Origin: Natronococcus sp. CG52
GTDB taxonomy: Archaea > Halobacteriota > Halobacteria > Halobacteriales > Natrialbaceae
Direction: 5' to 3'
Assembly: GCF_023913515.1 (NCBI RefSeq)
Contig: NZ_CP099391.1
Coordinates: 3,410,001 to 3,474,000, forward strand
Length of the DNA: 64,000 nucleotides
Shown: piece by piece, positions 1-8,975 of the stretch
Numbering within the stretch: the first letter of the stretch is position 1
Layout: the number at the start of each line of letters is the position of its first letter
Notes under the pieces: model-generated
Database searches by the model: none
Seen by the model: the letters and a program-made list of their open reading frames with translations, nothing else
What the model was told of the DNA's origin: nothing
Position numbers and translations under genes: made by a program

Positions 1-1054
1 GCGGGGCGTTGATCAAAAGGATCGGAAAGATCGCGTACACCGCGAAGCCGAGCGCGACGACGGGCTTCAGGCCGATTCGCTCGGCCACCTTCGCCGCGGG
101 GACCATGATCAGCAACGCGACGAGCATCTCGAGGCCGAGCAGGATGCCGAAGTACGACTGCGGGGTGAGCTCGAGCGCCCCGACGGCGGGCAGCGAGAGG
201 CTGAATCCGACCTCGAGAAAGCGAGTGACGACGATGACGAAGAAGACGTAGACCATGCCGTTGGCGAACCGGACGAGGGTGTCGCCGATCAGCAGCGGTC
301 GAAGCTCGTCGGGCATCGCCCGGAGATCCGCGAGGAGCTGCGAGAGGCCCTCGAACTCCTTGCCGAAGCTGTCCTCGTCGGTCTCGTAGAGGACGTGCTG
401 AACGATCGTTCCGAGGACCCCGAAGACGACGGCGACAACCAGGATCAGCTGGAAGGCGAAGACGACGTCGCTGTCGGCCGACCCGAACGGGAAGAACAGG
501 GCGGCGGCGAGCAGCGGCCCGACGAGGAAGGCCGTCCGGCGGAACGTCTCTGTGCTCGCGAAGCCGGCGGCCAGCTGTGAGGGCGGCACCGCCTGCTTGA
601 CGATGGCGAAGGAAGCCCCGAGCCCGAAGGACTTCCAGCCCTGCGCGAAGACGAGGCCGACGAAGATCGCGAGGATTCCGAGTGAGGTCGGCCCGACCGT
701 CACGTCCGCGAGTACGGGTGCGGCGAGCCAGATTCCGAAGCCGAGCGTCGAACACAGCCCGAAGGCGGTCAGCGCGTACCGCGATCCGATCCGGTCCGAG
801 ATCGCTCCGCCGGGATAGGGGTAGACGGCGCTAATGATGTTCCCGAAGGTCCCGAACAGCCCGATGACGAGCGCCGTCGCGCCCAGCGCCGACATGTACT
901 CGGCCATGTATCGGTTCGTCATCTGGAAACCGAGACTGAACGCGAACATTGCCGCAGAGAGCACGATCACGTCGCGCTCGAGCGCGAAGAACTGCCGGAA
1001 AGCGTCGAGCGGATCCGCTTCCTCCTCCGCCGGGGAGTCCCGTTGGAGACTCAT
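1..1054 (-). CDS. MFS transporter, C-terminus cut by window edge
   Basis: Major facilitator superfamily permease; the reading frame stays open from an ATG at 1054 to the left edge, so about 351 residues of a protein usually near 400-450 residues are visible. After an acidic N-terminus (MSLQRDSPAEEEADPLDAF) come successive hydrophobic segments. The loop sequence GGAISDRIGSRY near residue 80 matches MFS motif A, expected between helices 2 and 3. The protein should lie in the cytoplasmic membrane and couple solute movement to an ion gradient, but the substrate cannot be told from sequence alone. It is divergent from the deacylase gene at 1165, and the 110-base gap must hold both promoters. Confidence 0.8.
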   Translation of the reverse strand, partial: MSLQRDSPAEEEADPLDAFRQFFALERDVIVLSAAMFAFSLGFQMTNRYMAEYMSALGATALVIGLFGTFGNIISAVYPYPGGAISDRIGSRYALTAFGLCSTLGFGIWLAAPVLADVTVGPTSLGILAIFVGLVFAQGWKSFGLGASFAIVKQAVPPSQLAAGFASTETFRRTAFLVGPLLAAALFFPFGSADSDVVFAFQLILVVAVVFGVLGTIVQHVLYETDEDSFGKEFEGLSQLLADLRAMPDELRPLLIGDTLVRFANGMVYVFFVIVVTRFLEVGFSLSLPAVGALELTPQSYFGILLGLEMLVALLIMVPAAKVAERIGLKPVVALGFAVYAIFPILLINAP

Positions 1055-1164
1055 GAGGAGAAGTGTCGGCTCGAGTGGTTTGCCTTTTCCTCTCGGCCGA
1101 TCGTTCCGGGTCGGATCGGGGCCTAACCGAATCAATAAAGGCCAACGGGTTCAACCGCAGTGAC

Positions 1165-2127
1165 ATGGCAACGACGCTCGGAACGGCGAGCGCGGACCCC
1201 GGTGAGATCGACACGGGTCGTCTCGACGTCGGCGAGACTCGAGACGGCACTCCGTTCGGTCTCCCCGTCGCCGTGATCAACGGGGCAGGGACGGGGAAGA
1301 CTCTCTATCTGCAGGCGGCGAGCGACGGCGACGAACTCAACGGCGTCGGCGTCATTCAGCGCGTCGTCCCGAAACTGGATCCGACCGAACTCAGCGGGAC
1401 GATCCTGATCGCCGGCATCGTCAACTACCACGCGTTCCAGATCGCCGAACACCGCAACCCGATCGACGACACGAAGATGAATCGCGCCTACCCGGGTAAC
1501 GAGACCGGGACCTCGAGCGAGCGGATCGCCGCCGCCACCTTCGAGGCGGCCACGCGGGCGGACGTGATTCTCGACCTCCACCAGGGCTCGACCAGTCGGA
1601 TGATCGACGAAGTTCGCGTTCGGTGTGGCTCGCGCCACCGCCTCCACGACGAGTGCCTCGAACTCGCGAAGGTGTTCGGCTGCGGCTACGTGCTCGACCA
1701 GAAGGGACCCGACGGCCAACTCGCCCGCGCGGCGCCCGACGAGGGAATTCCCACGGTCGATCCCGAACTCGGCGGCTGCGTCGGCTGGGACGAGTCGAGC
1801 ATCCGGAAGGGCGTCGACGGGGTCTTCAACGTGCTCCGGTACTACGGCTTCCTCGACGACGAGGACGTCACTCCGGACACTCAGACCCGCGCGAAGGGGT
1901 TCGAACAGTTCGGGGCACCCGCCGGCGGCCTCGTCCGCTTCGAGGCCGACCTCGGTGACCGCGTCCGTCACGGCGAGACGCTGTTTACCGTGACGACGCC
2001 CTTCGGCGAGCCGAAAGAGGAAGTGACAGCCGACAGCGACGGCATCCTCTGGCGAACGCGCCGACTGCCCCAGGTCGCGACTGGCGAGTACGTCTGCTCG
2101 GTCGCAACCGAGATCGGCGAGTACTGA
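1165..2127 (+). CDS. Succinylglutamate desuccinylase/aspartoacylase-like deacylase
   Basis: Zinc-dependent deacylase of the AstE/AspA group (M14-like fold), 320 residues; family members remove acyl groups from amino acids, but the substrate here is unknown. The family landmarks are GDELNG at 55-60, MNRAYPG at 105-111 and DLHQG at 137-141, where His139 is a zinc ligand. The C-terminal part (from about 245) resembles the beta domain of these enzymes. Oddity: the usual first ligand motif HxxE reads D54-G-D-E57, so the first His is replaced by Asp. I chose the ATG at 1165 because the upstream in-frame extension is Arg/Ser-rich and atypical. The stop is followed after one base by the threonine synthase ATG, suggesting co-transcription of 1165-3818. 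Confidence 0.8.
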   Translation: MATTLGTASADPGEIDTGRLDVGETRDGTPFGLPVAVINGAGTGKTLYLQAASDGDELNGVGVIQRVVPKLDPTELSGTILIAGIVNYHAFQIAEHRNPIDDTKMNRAYPGNETGTSSERIAAATFEAATRADVILDLHQGSTSRMIDEVRVRCGSRHRLHDECLELAKVFGCGYVLDQKGPDGQLARAAPDEGIPTVDPELGGCVGWDESSIRKGVDGVFNVLRYYGFLDDEDVTPDTQTRAKGFEQFGAPAGGLVRFEADLGDRVRHGETLFTVTTPFGEPKEEVTADSDGILWRTRRLPQVATGEYVCSVATEIGEY

Positions 2128-2128
2128 G

Positions 2129-3280
2129 ATGGCATCCGATCTCATCTGCCCCGAGTGTGGAACCGTCTACGAGGCCGGACCCGACGAACCGTGGCGCTGT
2201 GCCTGCGGACACGCCCTCGAGTTTACGGACCGGCCGCATCCCGAGGGGAATCCGCTCCCGCTCTCGCAACTCGACACCAGTGAGGGGCTGTGGACCTTCT
2301 TCGAGTTTCTCCCGATCGAACAACACGTCACCTTCTACGAGGGCTTTACGCCGATAGTGGAGGCGCCCGAGTGGGACGCCGAGTTCAAACTCGAGTACGT
2401 CTTCCCGACGGGGTCGTTCAAGGATCGCGGCGCGACGACGACGCTCTCGCGGGCGGTCGAACTCGGCGTCGAAAAGGTCCTCGAGGACTCCTCCGGTAAC
2501 GCCGGCGCCGCGATCGCGACCTACGCGGCCCGCGCGGGGATCGACGCCGACATCTACGTCCCGGCGGACGTCAAACAGTCGAAGCTGATGACGATCCAGC
2601 GGGCCGACGCCCGTCCGGTGCGGATCGAGGGGAGCCGACAGGACGTCACCGACGCCTGCATCGAGGCCGTCGAGGGCGAGGGCGGAACTGCCTCGGGAGA
2701 CGACGGCGACGCGGCCCCCTACCAGACCGGCGAGGGCTGGTACGCCAGCCACGCCTGGAACCCGGCCTTCTACGCCGGAACGATGACCTTCGCGTTCGAG
2801 ATAGCCGCCCAGCGCGACTGGACGGTTCCCGACGCCGTCGTGCTCCCGGTCGGTCACGGCACGCTCTTCCTCGGCGCCTACCGCGGCTTCTCGCTGCTGA
2901 ACGAGGCCGGCATCGTCGACGAGATGCCGCGACTGCTCGGCGCGCAGGCCGCGGGGTACGCCCCGATCGCCGAGGCCGTCGGCGAGACGCCGGCCAAGGG
3001 AGCCGGGACCGAGACCATCGCGGACGGCATCCGGATCGCCGACCCCGCCCGCCGGGACGAGATCCTCGAGGCGGTCGAGACGACCGACGGCGACGTTATC
3101 GCGCTCGAGTCGGACTCGATCGAGACCGCACTCGACCGACTCCACCGCGGCGGCTTCTACGTCGAACCGACCAGTGCGGCCGCTCCGGCGGCGCTACTCC
3201 AGTACCGAGAGGCCGGCGTCGTCGATACCGACGACGACGTCGTCGTCCCACTGACCGGCAGCGGCCTGAAAACGCTCTGA
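2129..3280 (+). CDS. thrC: Threonine synthase (PLP-dependent)
   Basis: Converts O-phosphohomoserine to threonine in the cytoplasm. The protein has 383 residues. An N-terminal zinc-ribbon-like segment (CPEC at 7-10, CAC at 24-26) is followed by the PLP fold type II core: GSFKDRGA at 95-102, with Lys98 the likely Schiff-base residue, then EDSSGNAGAA near 127, the Asn-containing substrate/phosphate loop. A late GSGL motif near the C-terminus fits the cofactor ring-binding region. Fold type II enzymes are easily confused; threonine synthase is favoured by the zinc ribbon plus SFKDR combination usual in archaeal ThrC, with other threonine synthase-like proteins as the alternative. It sits one base after the deacylase stop and one base before the Nudix ATG. 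Confidence 0.82.
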   Translation: MASDLICPECGTVYEAGPDEPWRCACGHALEFTDRPHPEGNPLPLSQLDTSEGLWTFFEFLPIEQHVTFYEGFTPIVEAPEWDAEFKLEYVFPTGSFKDRGATTTLSRAVELGVEKVLEDSSGNAGAAIATYAARAGIDADIYVPADVKQSKLMTIQRADARPVRIEGSRQDVTDACIEAVEGEGGTASGDDGDAAPYQTGEGWYASHAWNPAFYAGTMTFAFEIAAQRDWTVPDAVVLPVGHGTLFLGAYRGFSLLNEAGIVDEMPRLLGAQAAGYAPIAEAVGETPAKGAGTETIADGIRIADPARRDEILEAVETTDGDVIALESDSIETALDRLHRGGFYVEPTSAAAPAALLQYREAGVVDTDDDVVVPLTGSGLKTL

Positions 3281-3281
3281 G

Positions 3282-3818
3282 ATGGTGAGCCGACCAGCCG
3301 AGTTCTGTCCACACTGTGGCACCGGTCTCGAGTCGATCCGCGTCGAAGATCGCGAGCGCGAGCACTGTTCGGACTGCGAGCGCGTGATCTGGCACAACCC
3401 GGTTCCCTGTGCGACCGTCGCCGTCGTCGATCGCAGCGGAGTCGAGTCCGCGGTGCTCTGCGTCGAGCGCGGCGTCCCGCCGGGCGTCGGCGAGTGGACC
3501 CTCCCCGGCGGCCACATGGAGACCGACGAGCAGCCCGAGACGGCCGCCGCTCGCGAACTCGAGGAGGAGACCGGCGTCGTCGTCGACCCCGACGCGCTCG
3601 CGGTGCTGGACGCGGCGTCCCTGCCGCCTCGCGACGGAAAGCAGGTGATGAACCTCTACTACGTCGTCGACCGCGCCGAAACCGACGGCGACCCGGTGGC
3701 GGGAAGCGACGCGACGGCGGCGCGATTCTGGTCCCCGGACGGGTTCGACGCGACCGACGAGACGTTCCGACCGGTTCACGAGGCGAGGTTTCGGATCGCT
3801 GCGGCGCCGTTCGATTGA
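3282..3818 (+). CDS. Nudix hydrolase with N-terminal zinc ribbon
   Basis: 178-residue hydrolase of nucleoside-diphosphate-linked substrates. An N-terminal zinc ribbon (C9-x2-C12 and C29-x2-C32) precedes the Nudix domain. The Nudix box is complete: G77, E83, then RELEEETG at 91-98, matching Gx5Ex7REUxEExGU, so metal binding and catalysis should be intact. The zinc ribbon plus Nudix arrangement resembles NudC-like NADH pyrophosphatases and several ADP-ribose/NUDT14-type enzymes; the exact substrate cannot be assigned. The ATG lies one base after the threonine synthase stop, so it is probably the last gene of a three-gene transcript. Confidence 0.85.
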   Translation: MVSRPAEFCPHCGTGLESIRVEDREREHCSDCERVIWHNPVPCATVAVVDRSGVESAVLCVERGVPPGVGEWTLPGGHMETDEQPETAAARELEEETGVVVDPDALAVLDAASLPPRDGKQVMNLYYVVDRAETDGDPVAGSDATAARFWSPDGFDATDETFRPVHEARFRIAAAPFD

Positions 3819-3956
3819 CGTCCGAAGGTACTGCGGTCGTTGCCGATCAGTTCACCTCAGCAGTCCGCGGTAAACGTCGGTTCATACGACTGAGTACCTG
3901 TCGCGTCGATCGGAGCGTTCTCGGCTCGTTTCTGGTGCGCGAAACCCGTACTTTGT

Positions 3957-4002
3957 CCAATATATCGGCCAGAAACAATCACTTTCGTTAATTTTTAACG
4001 AA
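3957..4002 (+). promoter_or_regulatory. Promoter and perfect palindrome upstream of GH32 gene
   Basis: A TATA-like run AATATAT at 3959-3965 is followed by a perfect inverted repeat, TTCGTTAA (3984-3991), spacer TTT (3992-3994), TTAACGAA (3995-4002). The palindrome covers the position where transcription would be expected to start, about 25 bases after the TATA box, and ends six bases before the GTG start at 4008. This placement is what a repressor operator would have; operator function is inferred. Confidence 0.5.
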
Positions 4003-4007
4003 CACCT

Positions 4008-5804
4008 GTGATCGGAACTGATGTGCCACGAGATAGCAATCCGCAGGACGACGGAGAATCGTCGAGAGAAGTATCGAAACTCAGTCGCCGGAATTTGATC
4101 CGCGTAGCGGGAACCGGTCTGCTTGCGACGACGGCACTCGAGCACACCAGTCCGAGTGTCGCGGCGACGGATACCGCGGAAAAGATCGAAGGGTCGGAAG
4201 CGGATCCGTGGAGACCGGCTTTCCACTTTGCACCGCCGAACGGCTGGATCAACGATCCGAACGGGTTGGTCTATCACGATGGCGTCTATCACCTGTTCTT
4301 CCAGTATCACCCCCACGATCCCTGGTGGGAGAAGATCCAGTGGGGACACGCGACCAGCGAGGACCTCTTCAGTTGGGCGTACCACGGTCTCAAACTGCCC
4401 TTCGACGACGAGAACAACATCGCGAAGTTCTCCGGCGGTGCGACGATCGACGAAGAAAACACGGCTGGATTCGGCGAAGATGCGCTGATTCTGTCGTATA
4501 CCGGCGCCCACTTCGACGATCCGATACAGGACCAACGCATCGCGTACAGCACGGATAACGGCAAAACGGTTACGCCGTACGACGGAAACCCGGTCGTCGA
4601 TACCGACGACCCGGAGTTCCGCGACCCGAACGTCTTCTGGTACGAACCGGATCAGCGGTGGATTATGGCCGTGTCCCGCGTTCACGACGGAGACGAAGAC
4701 GGGGAGGAGCGGCCCGCCGGTATCGAGATCTATCGCTCCGAAGACCATATCGACTGGACCTACGAAAGCACGTTCACGAACGACGAGTACAACGAACTCG
4801 TCGGCGACGAGAGCGAAAGCGTCTACGGCTATCATTCTCACTCGCCCGAGGCGAATCTGTGGGAGTGTCCCGATCTGTTCGAGTTGCCGGTCGAGGGTAG
4901 CGACGAAACCAAATGGGTCATGACGGTCTCCGTCGACCACCAGCGTGAGGATCATCTCGTCGGCGACTTCGACGGGTCGGAGTTCACGATGGAACGTCGC
5001 GAACTCGCGGACTACGGCTACGATTACTACGCTGCGATCTCGTGGGACAACGAACCCGACGACCGTCTGATCCAGCTCGGCTGGGCGTCTCACTGGCCCT
5101 ACGCCGAGCTCGTTCCCGAGACCGGATGGCGGGGGAGCATGTCGGTTCCGCGCGAACTCACCCTCGAGAAAGGTGACGACGGCGTCGAACTGCGACAGCG
5201 TCCCGTCGCGGAGCTAGCGACTCTTCGGCGGGAAACGCTCGCCGAGGTGCGCTCGGGGGAGATCACGCCGGGCAGAGATCCTCTAGAGGGAACGGACGCG
5301 GAGGGTCGTTCGCTCGAGATCCACGCGACTATCGATCCTCACAGCGCCGATACGTTCGGATTCCGGGTTCGAGAGGGTGAAAACGACGAGAGCCTCGTCA
5401 CGTATTACACGGACCCAGACGACGTCCCGGTTGTCGACGCGTCTCCGTCCGAAGGAGTCCCCCAACTGGTGTTCCAGCGGACGGATTCGTCCACCGACGG
5501 TCCGGCGGACGATTTCTTCGACGAGGGACAGGAAGACGCGACGAGCATGCCGCTCGAGCCGCGCGAGGACGGGACGATCGAACTCCACATCCTCGTCGAC
5601 CGATCGACGGTCGAAATCTTCGCCAACGACGGGGACCGGACGATGACGAACCTGGTGTTTCCCGACTGGGACAGCACAGGCGTTTCCCTCTTCGCGGAGA
5701 ACGGTGCTGCGAAGGTCGAAGACCTGGTCGTATACGACTTGGACCCGCAGCCGTTAGGCGTCACCCTTCACGAAGGATCTCACGAGGGCTCATATTCGGA
5801 GTGA
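4008..5804 (+). CDS. Secreted glycoside hydrolase family 32 (levanase/inulinase/invertase type)
   Basis: 598-residue beta-fructofuranosidase family enzyme, expected to hydrolyse fructans or sucrose outside the cell. A twin-arginine signal (SRRNLIR at 26-32, then a hydrophobic stretch to about 44) directs export of the folded protein. The five-bladed propeller carries the three GH32 acidic motifs: WINDPNG at 80-86 with nucleophile Asp83, FRDPNV at 204-209 with Asp206 as transition-state stabiliser, and WECPDL at 285-290 with acid/base Glu286. A C-terminal beta-sandwich follows from about 400 (HILVDRSTVEIF is typical). Start is GTG 4008, with GTG 4023 as alternative. No sugar transporter or second glycosidase is adjacent, so the gene stands alone; exact specificity is open. 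Confidence 0.92.
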   Translation: MIGTDVPRDSNPQDDGESSREVSKLSRRNLIRVAGTGLLATTALEHTSPSVAATDTAEKIEGSEADPWRPAFHFAPPNGWINDPNGLVYHDGVYHLFFQYHPHDPWWEKIQWGHATSEDLFSWAYHGLKLPFDDENNIAKFSGGATIDEENTAGFGEDALILSYTGAHFDDPIQDQRIAYSTDNGKTVTPYDGNPVVDTDDPEFRDPNVFWYEPDQRWIMAVSRVHDGDEDGEERPAGIEIYRSEDHIDWTYESTFTNDEYNELVGDESESVYGYHSHSPEANLWECPDLFELPVEGSDETKWVMTVSVDHQREDHLVGDFDGSEFTMERRELADYGYDYYAAISWDNEPDDRLIQLGWASHWPYAELVPETGWRGSMSVPRELTLEKGDDGVELRQRPVAELATLRRETLAEVRSGEITPGRDPLEGTDAEGRSLEIHATIDPHSADTFGFRVREGENDESLVTYYTDPDDVPVVDASPSEGVPQLVFQRTDSSTDGPADDFFDEGQEDATSMPLEPREDGTIELHILVDRSTVEIFANDGDRTMTNLVFPDWDSTGVSLFAENGAAKVEDLVVYDLDPQPLGVTLHEGSHEGSYSE

Positions 5805-6062
5805 ACGCCTCGGTGACGAACCCGCTTCGGCGTCGCTCGTTCCGTTCCGAGGGGACTTGAGCGCAACCCTGGCTGCGCTATCTAGTACGGACTCCATCGG
5901 CTACGATCGAGGCGAGGTGTCGTCACACACTCGGTGAACGCCTCGATCGTCTTTGACGCCGATGCCGTCGTTTCACGGGACGAATCGCGACCAGTGCCGG
6001 AGCGGAAATCGAGCGCGACGAAACCCGACATCCCTTTAGTTGCCCCCTGAATACGGGCGGGT

Positions 6063-7844
6063 ATGTTCCTCGCTCTACGCGCGGAGGTCGAGAGTGCCCT
6101 CGAGGAGGCCCTGTCGACCCTCGAGTTCCCGACGGACGACCTCGGGATCGAAGAACCGCCGGAAGACGTCGAAAGCGTACTCGCCTCGAGCGTCGCCTTC
6201 CGACTCGCCGGCGAAGCCGGTGCGCCGCCGCCGCAGGTCGCCGGCCGGCTCGCCGACGAAATCGATGCCGACGCCCTGACCTACGTCTCCGAGGTCCAGA
6301 CCCAGGGGCCCTACCTCAACTTCCTGCCGAGCGACGCCTACCTCGGGGAAACGCTCGAGACCGCGACCGACGACACGTACGGCGCACTCGAGGACCGCGA
6401 GCAGTCCGTCGTCGTCGAACACACGAGCGCGAACCCGACGGGACCGGTCCACGTCGGCCGCGCGCGGAACCCGATCATCGGCGACGCAGTGGCGAACCTG
6501 CTCGACTACGCCGGCTACGACGTCGACCGCCACTACTACGTCAACGACGCCGGCCGGCAGATGGCCGTCTTCACCTGGGCCTACGAGACCTTCGACGAGG
6601 AGGATCTCGAGACGGAGCCCGAACGCGACCGCCCCGAGTACGACCTCGTTCGCTACTACCGGAAGGGCAACGCCTTCCTCGAGAACGCCGACGAGGAGGC
6701 CGTCGAGGAGGCCGAAGCCGAGATCGAGGCCATCATGCAGGGACTCGAGGGGGGCGACGAGGGAGCCTACGAGCGCGTCAGCGAGGTCGTCGATCAGGTG
6801 CTCGGCGGCATGAAGGAGTGTCTCGCGCGCCTGCCGGCAGAGTTCGACGAGTTCGTCAAGGAGACGAAGTTCATGCGCAACGGCGATACCGACGACCTCG
6901 TGGGCCGACTGAAGGAGCTCGACAAGGCCGTCTACGAGGAAGACGCCTGGCAGCTCGAGCTCGACGAGTACGGCATCGAGAAGAACCTGGTCTTCCTGCG
7001 CGCCGACGACACCTCGCTGTACCCGACCCGCGACCTGGCCCACCACGAGTGGAAGTTCGACAACTACGATCGCGCGGTGACGGTGCTCGGCGAGGACCAC
7101 AAGCTCCAGGCCAAGCAGCTCCGCACGACCCTCGAGTTGCTCGGTAACGACACCGATCCGCTGCGGCAGGTGCTCTACTCCTACGTGAACCTCCCGGAGG
7201 GGAAGATGAGCACTCGCAGAGGTACCGGCGTCGACCTGGACGACCTGCTCGACGAGGCGATCGACCGCGCTCGCGAGGAGGTCGAAACCCGACTGAACGA
7301 CCGGATCCGCGACGACGACCTGGACGAGGAAGATATCGAGCGCATCGCCCACCAGGTCGGTATCGGCGCGGTTCGGTACGACATCGTCTCGAAGCAGCCC
7401 ACGAAGGCGATCACCTTCGAGTGGGACCAGGCGCTCGACTTCGAGGCCCAGTCCGCCCCCTACGTCCAGTACGTCCACGCGCGCTGTTGTGGCATCTTAG
7501 AGGAGGCCGACGTCGATCCCGAGGGCGACCTCGAGGCGCTGAACCTCGACGCCGCCGACGCCGACCCGCTCGAGACGCCCGAAGAACGGGACCTGCTCGA
7601 GACGATCGCCCGGTTCCCGTCGGTCGTCGACGAGGCAGCCGACGATCTGGAGCCCCACCAGATCGCGACCTACACCCGCGAGTTCGCCGACCGGTTCAAC
7701 GCCTTCTACCGGGAGTGTCCCGTCCTCGCGGACGACGTCGACCCCGACGTCCGCGAGGCGCGGCTGGCGCTCGTGGCCGCCTCGAAACACACGGTCGCGA
7801 ACGCGCTCTCGATTCTCGGCGTCGACGCGCCGCGGTCGATGTAG
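6063..7844 (+). CDS. argS: Arginyl-tRNA synthetase
   Basis: Class I aminoacyl-tRNA synthetase charging tRNA-Arg in the cytoplasm; 593 residues, the usual length for the family. An N-terminal Add-1-type domain (residues 1-110) precedes the Rossmann catalytic core with the HIGH-equivalent HVGR at 130-133 inside [15 protein letters not shown]. The KMSK-equivalent loop is KMSTRRGT near 380, where Lys-Met-Ser is kept but the fourth position varies, as is common in ArgS. The C-terminal all-helical anticodon-binding (DALR) domain ends in [13 protein letters not shown], typical of ArgS. It stands alone, with no close gene on either side. Confidence 0.96.
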   Translation: MFLALRAEVESALEEALSTLEFPTDDLGIEEPPEDVESVLASSVAFRLAGEAGAPPPQVAGRLADEIDADALTYVSEVQTQGPYLNFLPSDAYLGETLETATDDTYGALEDREQSVVVEHTSANPTGPVHVGRARNPIIGDAVANLLDYAGYDVDRHYYVNDAGRQMAVFTWAYETFDEEDLETEPERDRPEYDLVRYYRKGNAFLENADEEAVEEAEAEIEAIMQGLEGGDEGAYERVSEVVDQVLGGMKECLARLPAEFDEFVKETKFMRNGDTDDLVGRLKELDKAVYEEDAWQLELDEYGIEKNLVFLRADDTSLYPTRDLAHHEWKFDNYDRAVTVLGEDHKLQAKQLRTTLELLGNDTDPLRQVLYSYVNLPEGKMSTRRGTGVDLDDLLDEAIDRAREEVETRLNDRIRDDDLDEEDIERIAHQVGIGAVRYDIVSKQPTKAITFEWDQALDFEAQSAPYVQYVHARCCGILEEADVDPEGDLEALNLDAADADPLETPEERDLLETIARFPSVVDEAADDLEPHQIATYTREFADRFNAFYRECPVLADDVDPDVREARLALVAASKHTVANALSILGVDAPRSM

Positions 7845-8070
7845 CGGTCGCTGTCGCTTCTGGCGCGCACGACGCGACGCGACTCGTCGCTCGAAAGAAC
7901 ACCGGCGGCTCGAGTCACGGCGGACTCGAGTTGCGAGGAACAGACCCTCGTCTCGACGGTCGATCGCAGGCGTCCGCCTGCGAGAGATACTGGTAGCTGT
8001 ACGTCAGTGCGGTGGATTCGCTGCGATCGTCCGGCGAATCCCGCAGTCGGTTACAGCCGACAGCGCACCC

Positions 8071-8652
8071 CTACTGGGCCGTCGCCGCGATCTTGTCGAC
8101 GAGCTCCTGCAACGTGAGCTTGCCCTTCAGGTGCTTGATGATCCAGTCGACCTCGACGTAGAACGAGGCGACCAGGTTCTTCTCGTGTTCCACCGTCCAG
8201 TAGATGGTGTCGATCTCCGCGGCGAACTTCTCGGGATCGACGATCGCGTCCTTGTGCGTCTTCACGAGCGACTCGATTTCGGCGGCCAGTTTGTCCTCGT
8301 CGAGCGTCTTCGTGTCGACGACGACGTAGAGCTTCTTCCCGTCGCGCTTGATCTTCTTGATCGAGAGCAGGTCGCTCTCGAGCTTGACCTTCCCCTTCTT
8401 GAATCCGGGGATCTTGTGGTCGTCTTTGTCGTCTTTGTCGTTTTCGTGGTCTTTGTCGTCGTCCTTGCCGTCTTTCTCACCGTTCGTATCGCCTTTGTCG
8501 TCTTTGTCGTCTTTCTCGTCTTTGCCGTCATCGCCGAACGAATTGTCGTCCGAGTCGTCCGATTTCGGATCGTCCGTCTCGGAACTCGAGCAGCCAGCGA
8601 GTACGGTTGCGAGCACTGTTCCACTACCGAGGAGGATCTTTCGTCGCTCCAT
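8071..8652 (-). CDS. Predicted lipoprotein with Lys/Asp-rich linker
   Basis: 193 residues. The N-terminus MERRKILLGSG... with lipobox LAGC (Cys near 21) points to lipid anchoring after export. Residues about 25-80 form a low-complexity linker of Asp, Lys and Gly with repeated DDKDDK-like units. A compact C-terminal domain (about 85-193) mixes beta and alpha segments and has no motif I can name; similar haloarchaeal lipoproteins are listed as domains of unknown function. The linker is unusual for a halophile in its high Lys content, and its DNA is built from near-repeats of GTCGTCTTT that could slip during replication. It has no close neighbour on its strand. Confidence 0.7.
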   Translation of the reverse strand: MERRKILLGSGTVLATVLAGCSSSETDDPKSDDSDDNSFGDDGKDEKDDKDDKGDTNGEKDGKDDDKDHENDKDDKDDHKIPGFKKGKVKLESDLLSIKKIKRDGKKLYVVVDTKTLDEDKLAAEIESLVKTHKDAIVDPEKFAAEIDTIYWTVEHEKNLVASFYVEVDWIIKHLKGKLTLQELVDKIAATAQ

Positions 8653-8975
8653 ATGAGGGCCGTCGAGAGACTCCCCGATTAGTAATCACCTCGTTCCAAT
8701 CGGAAAGACGAGACGGGAGGACTGTCTCGCGACGATTACAGTTCTCAAAGAGCTAAGGCCCCGATAAAATCCAGATACAGGCCGTGTAACTTCCGATTCG
8801 GATTTCGAAACCGCGATTCCACAACGATCGGTTTCGGCGAGAGTCGTCGTCTCGCGGTAGTCCCCCATTTCGGTACATCTCGGCCGTAGACGAGGCGTAT
8901 TGTCCCTGCCAGAGACCCCCTACCCTCGCGGTAGTGGCCGACAACCGATTTCGTCACGGTGACGGGCGTCCGGCG
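8653..8975. other. Gene-free stretch between lipoprotein and minD-like gene
   Basis: 323 bases. It must contain the promoter of the lipoprotein gene (minus strand, start at 8652) and the end of the MinD-like gene. No coding frame with haloarchaeal composition, RNA gene or repeat was seen. Confidence 0.4.

Noticed and set aside
6075-7478. 467-codon minus-strand frame opposite argS
   Set aside because: Leu/Val-rich complement of ArgS codons; ArgS motifs HVGR and KMST prove the other strand.
8400-8560. Repeats of about nine bases suggesting a CRISPR or tandem repeat locus
   Set aside because: They are in-frame codons of the Lys/Asp linker of a lipoprotein.
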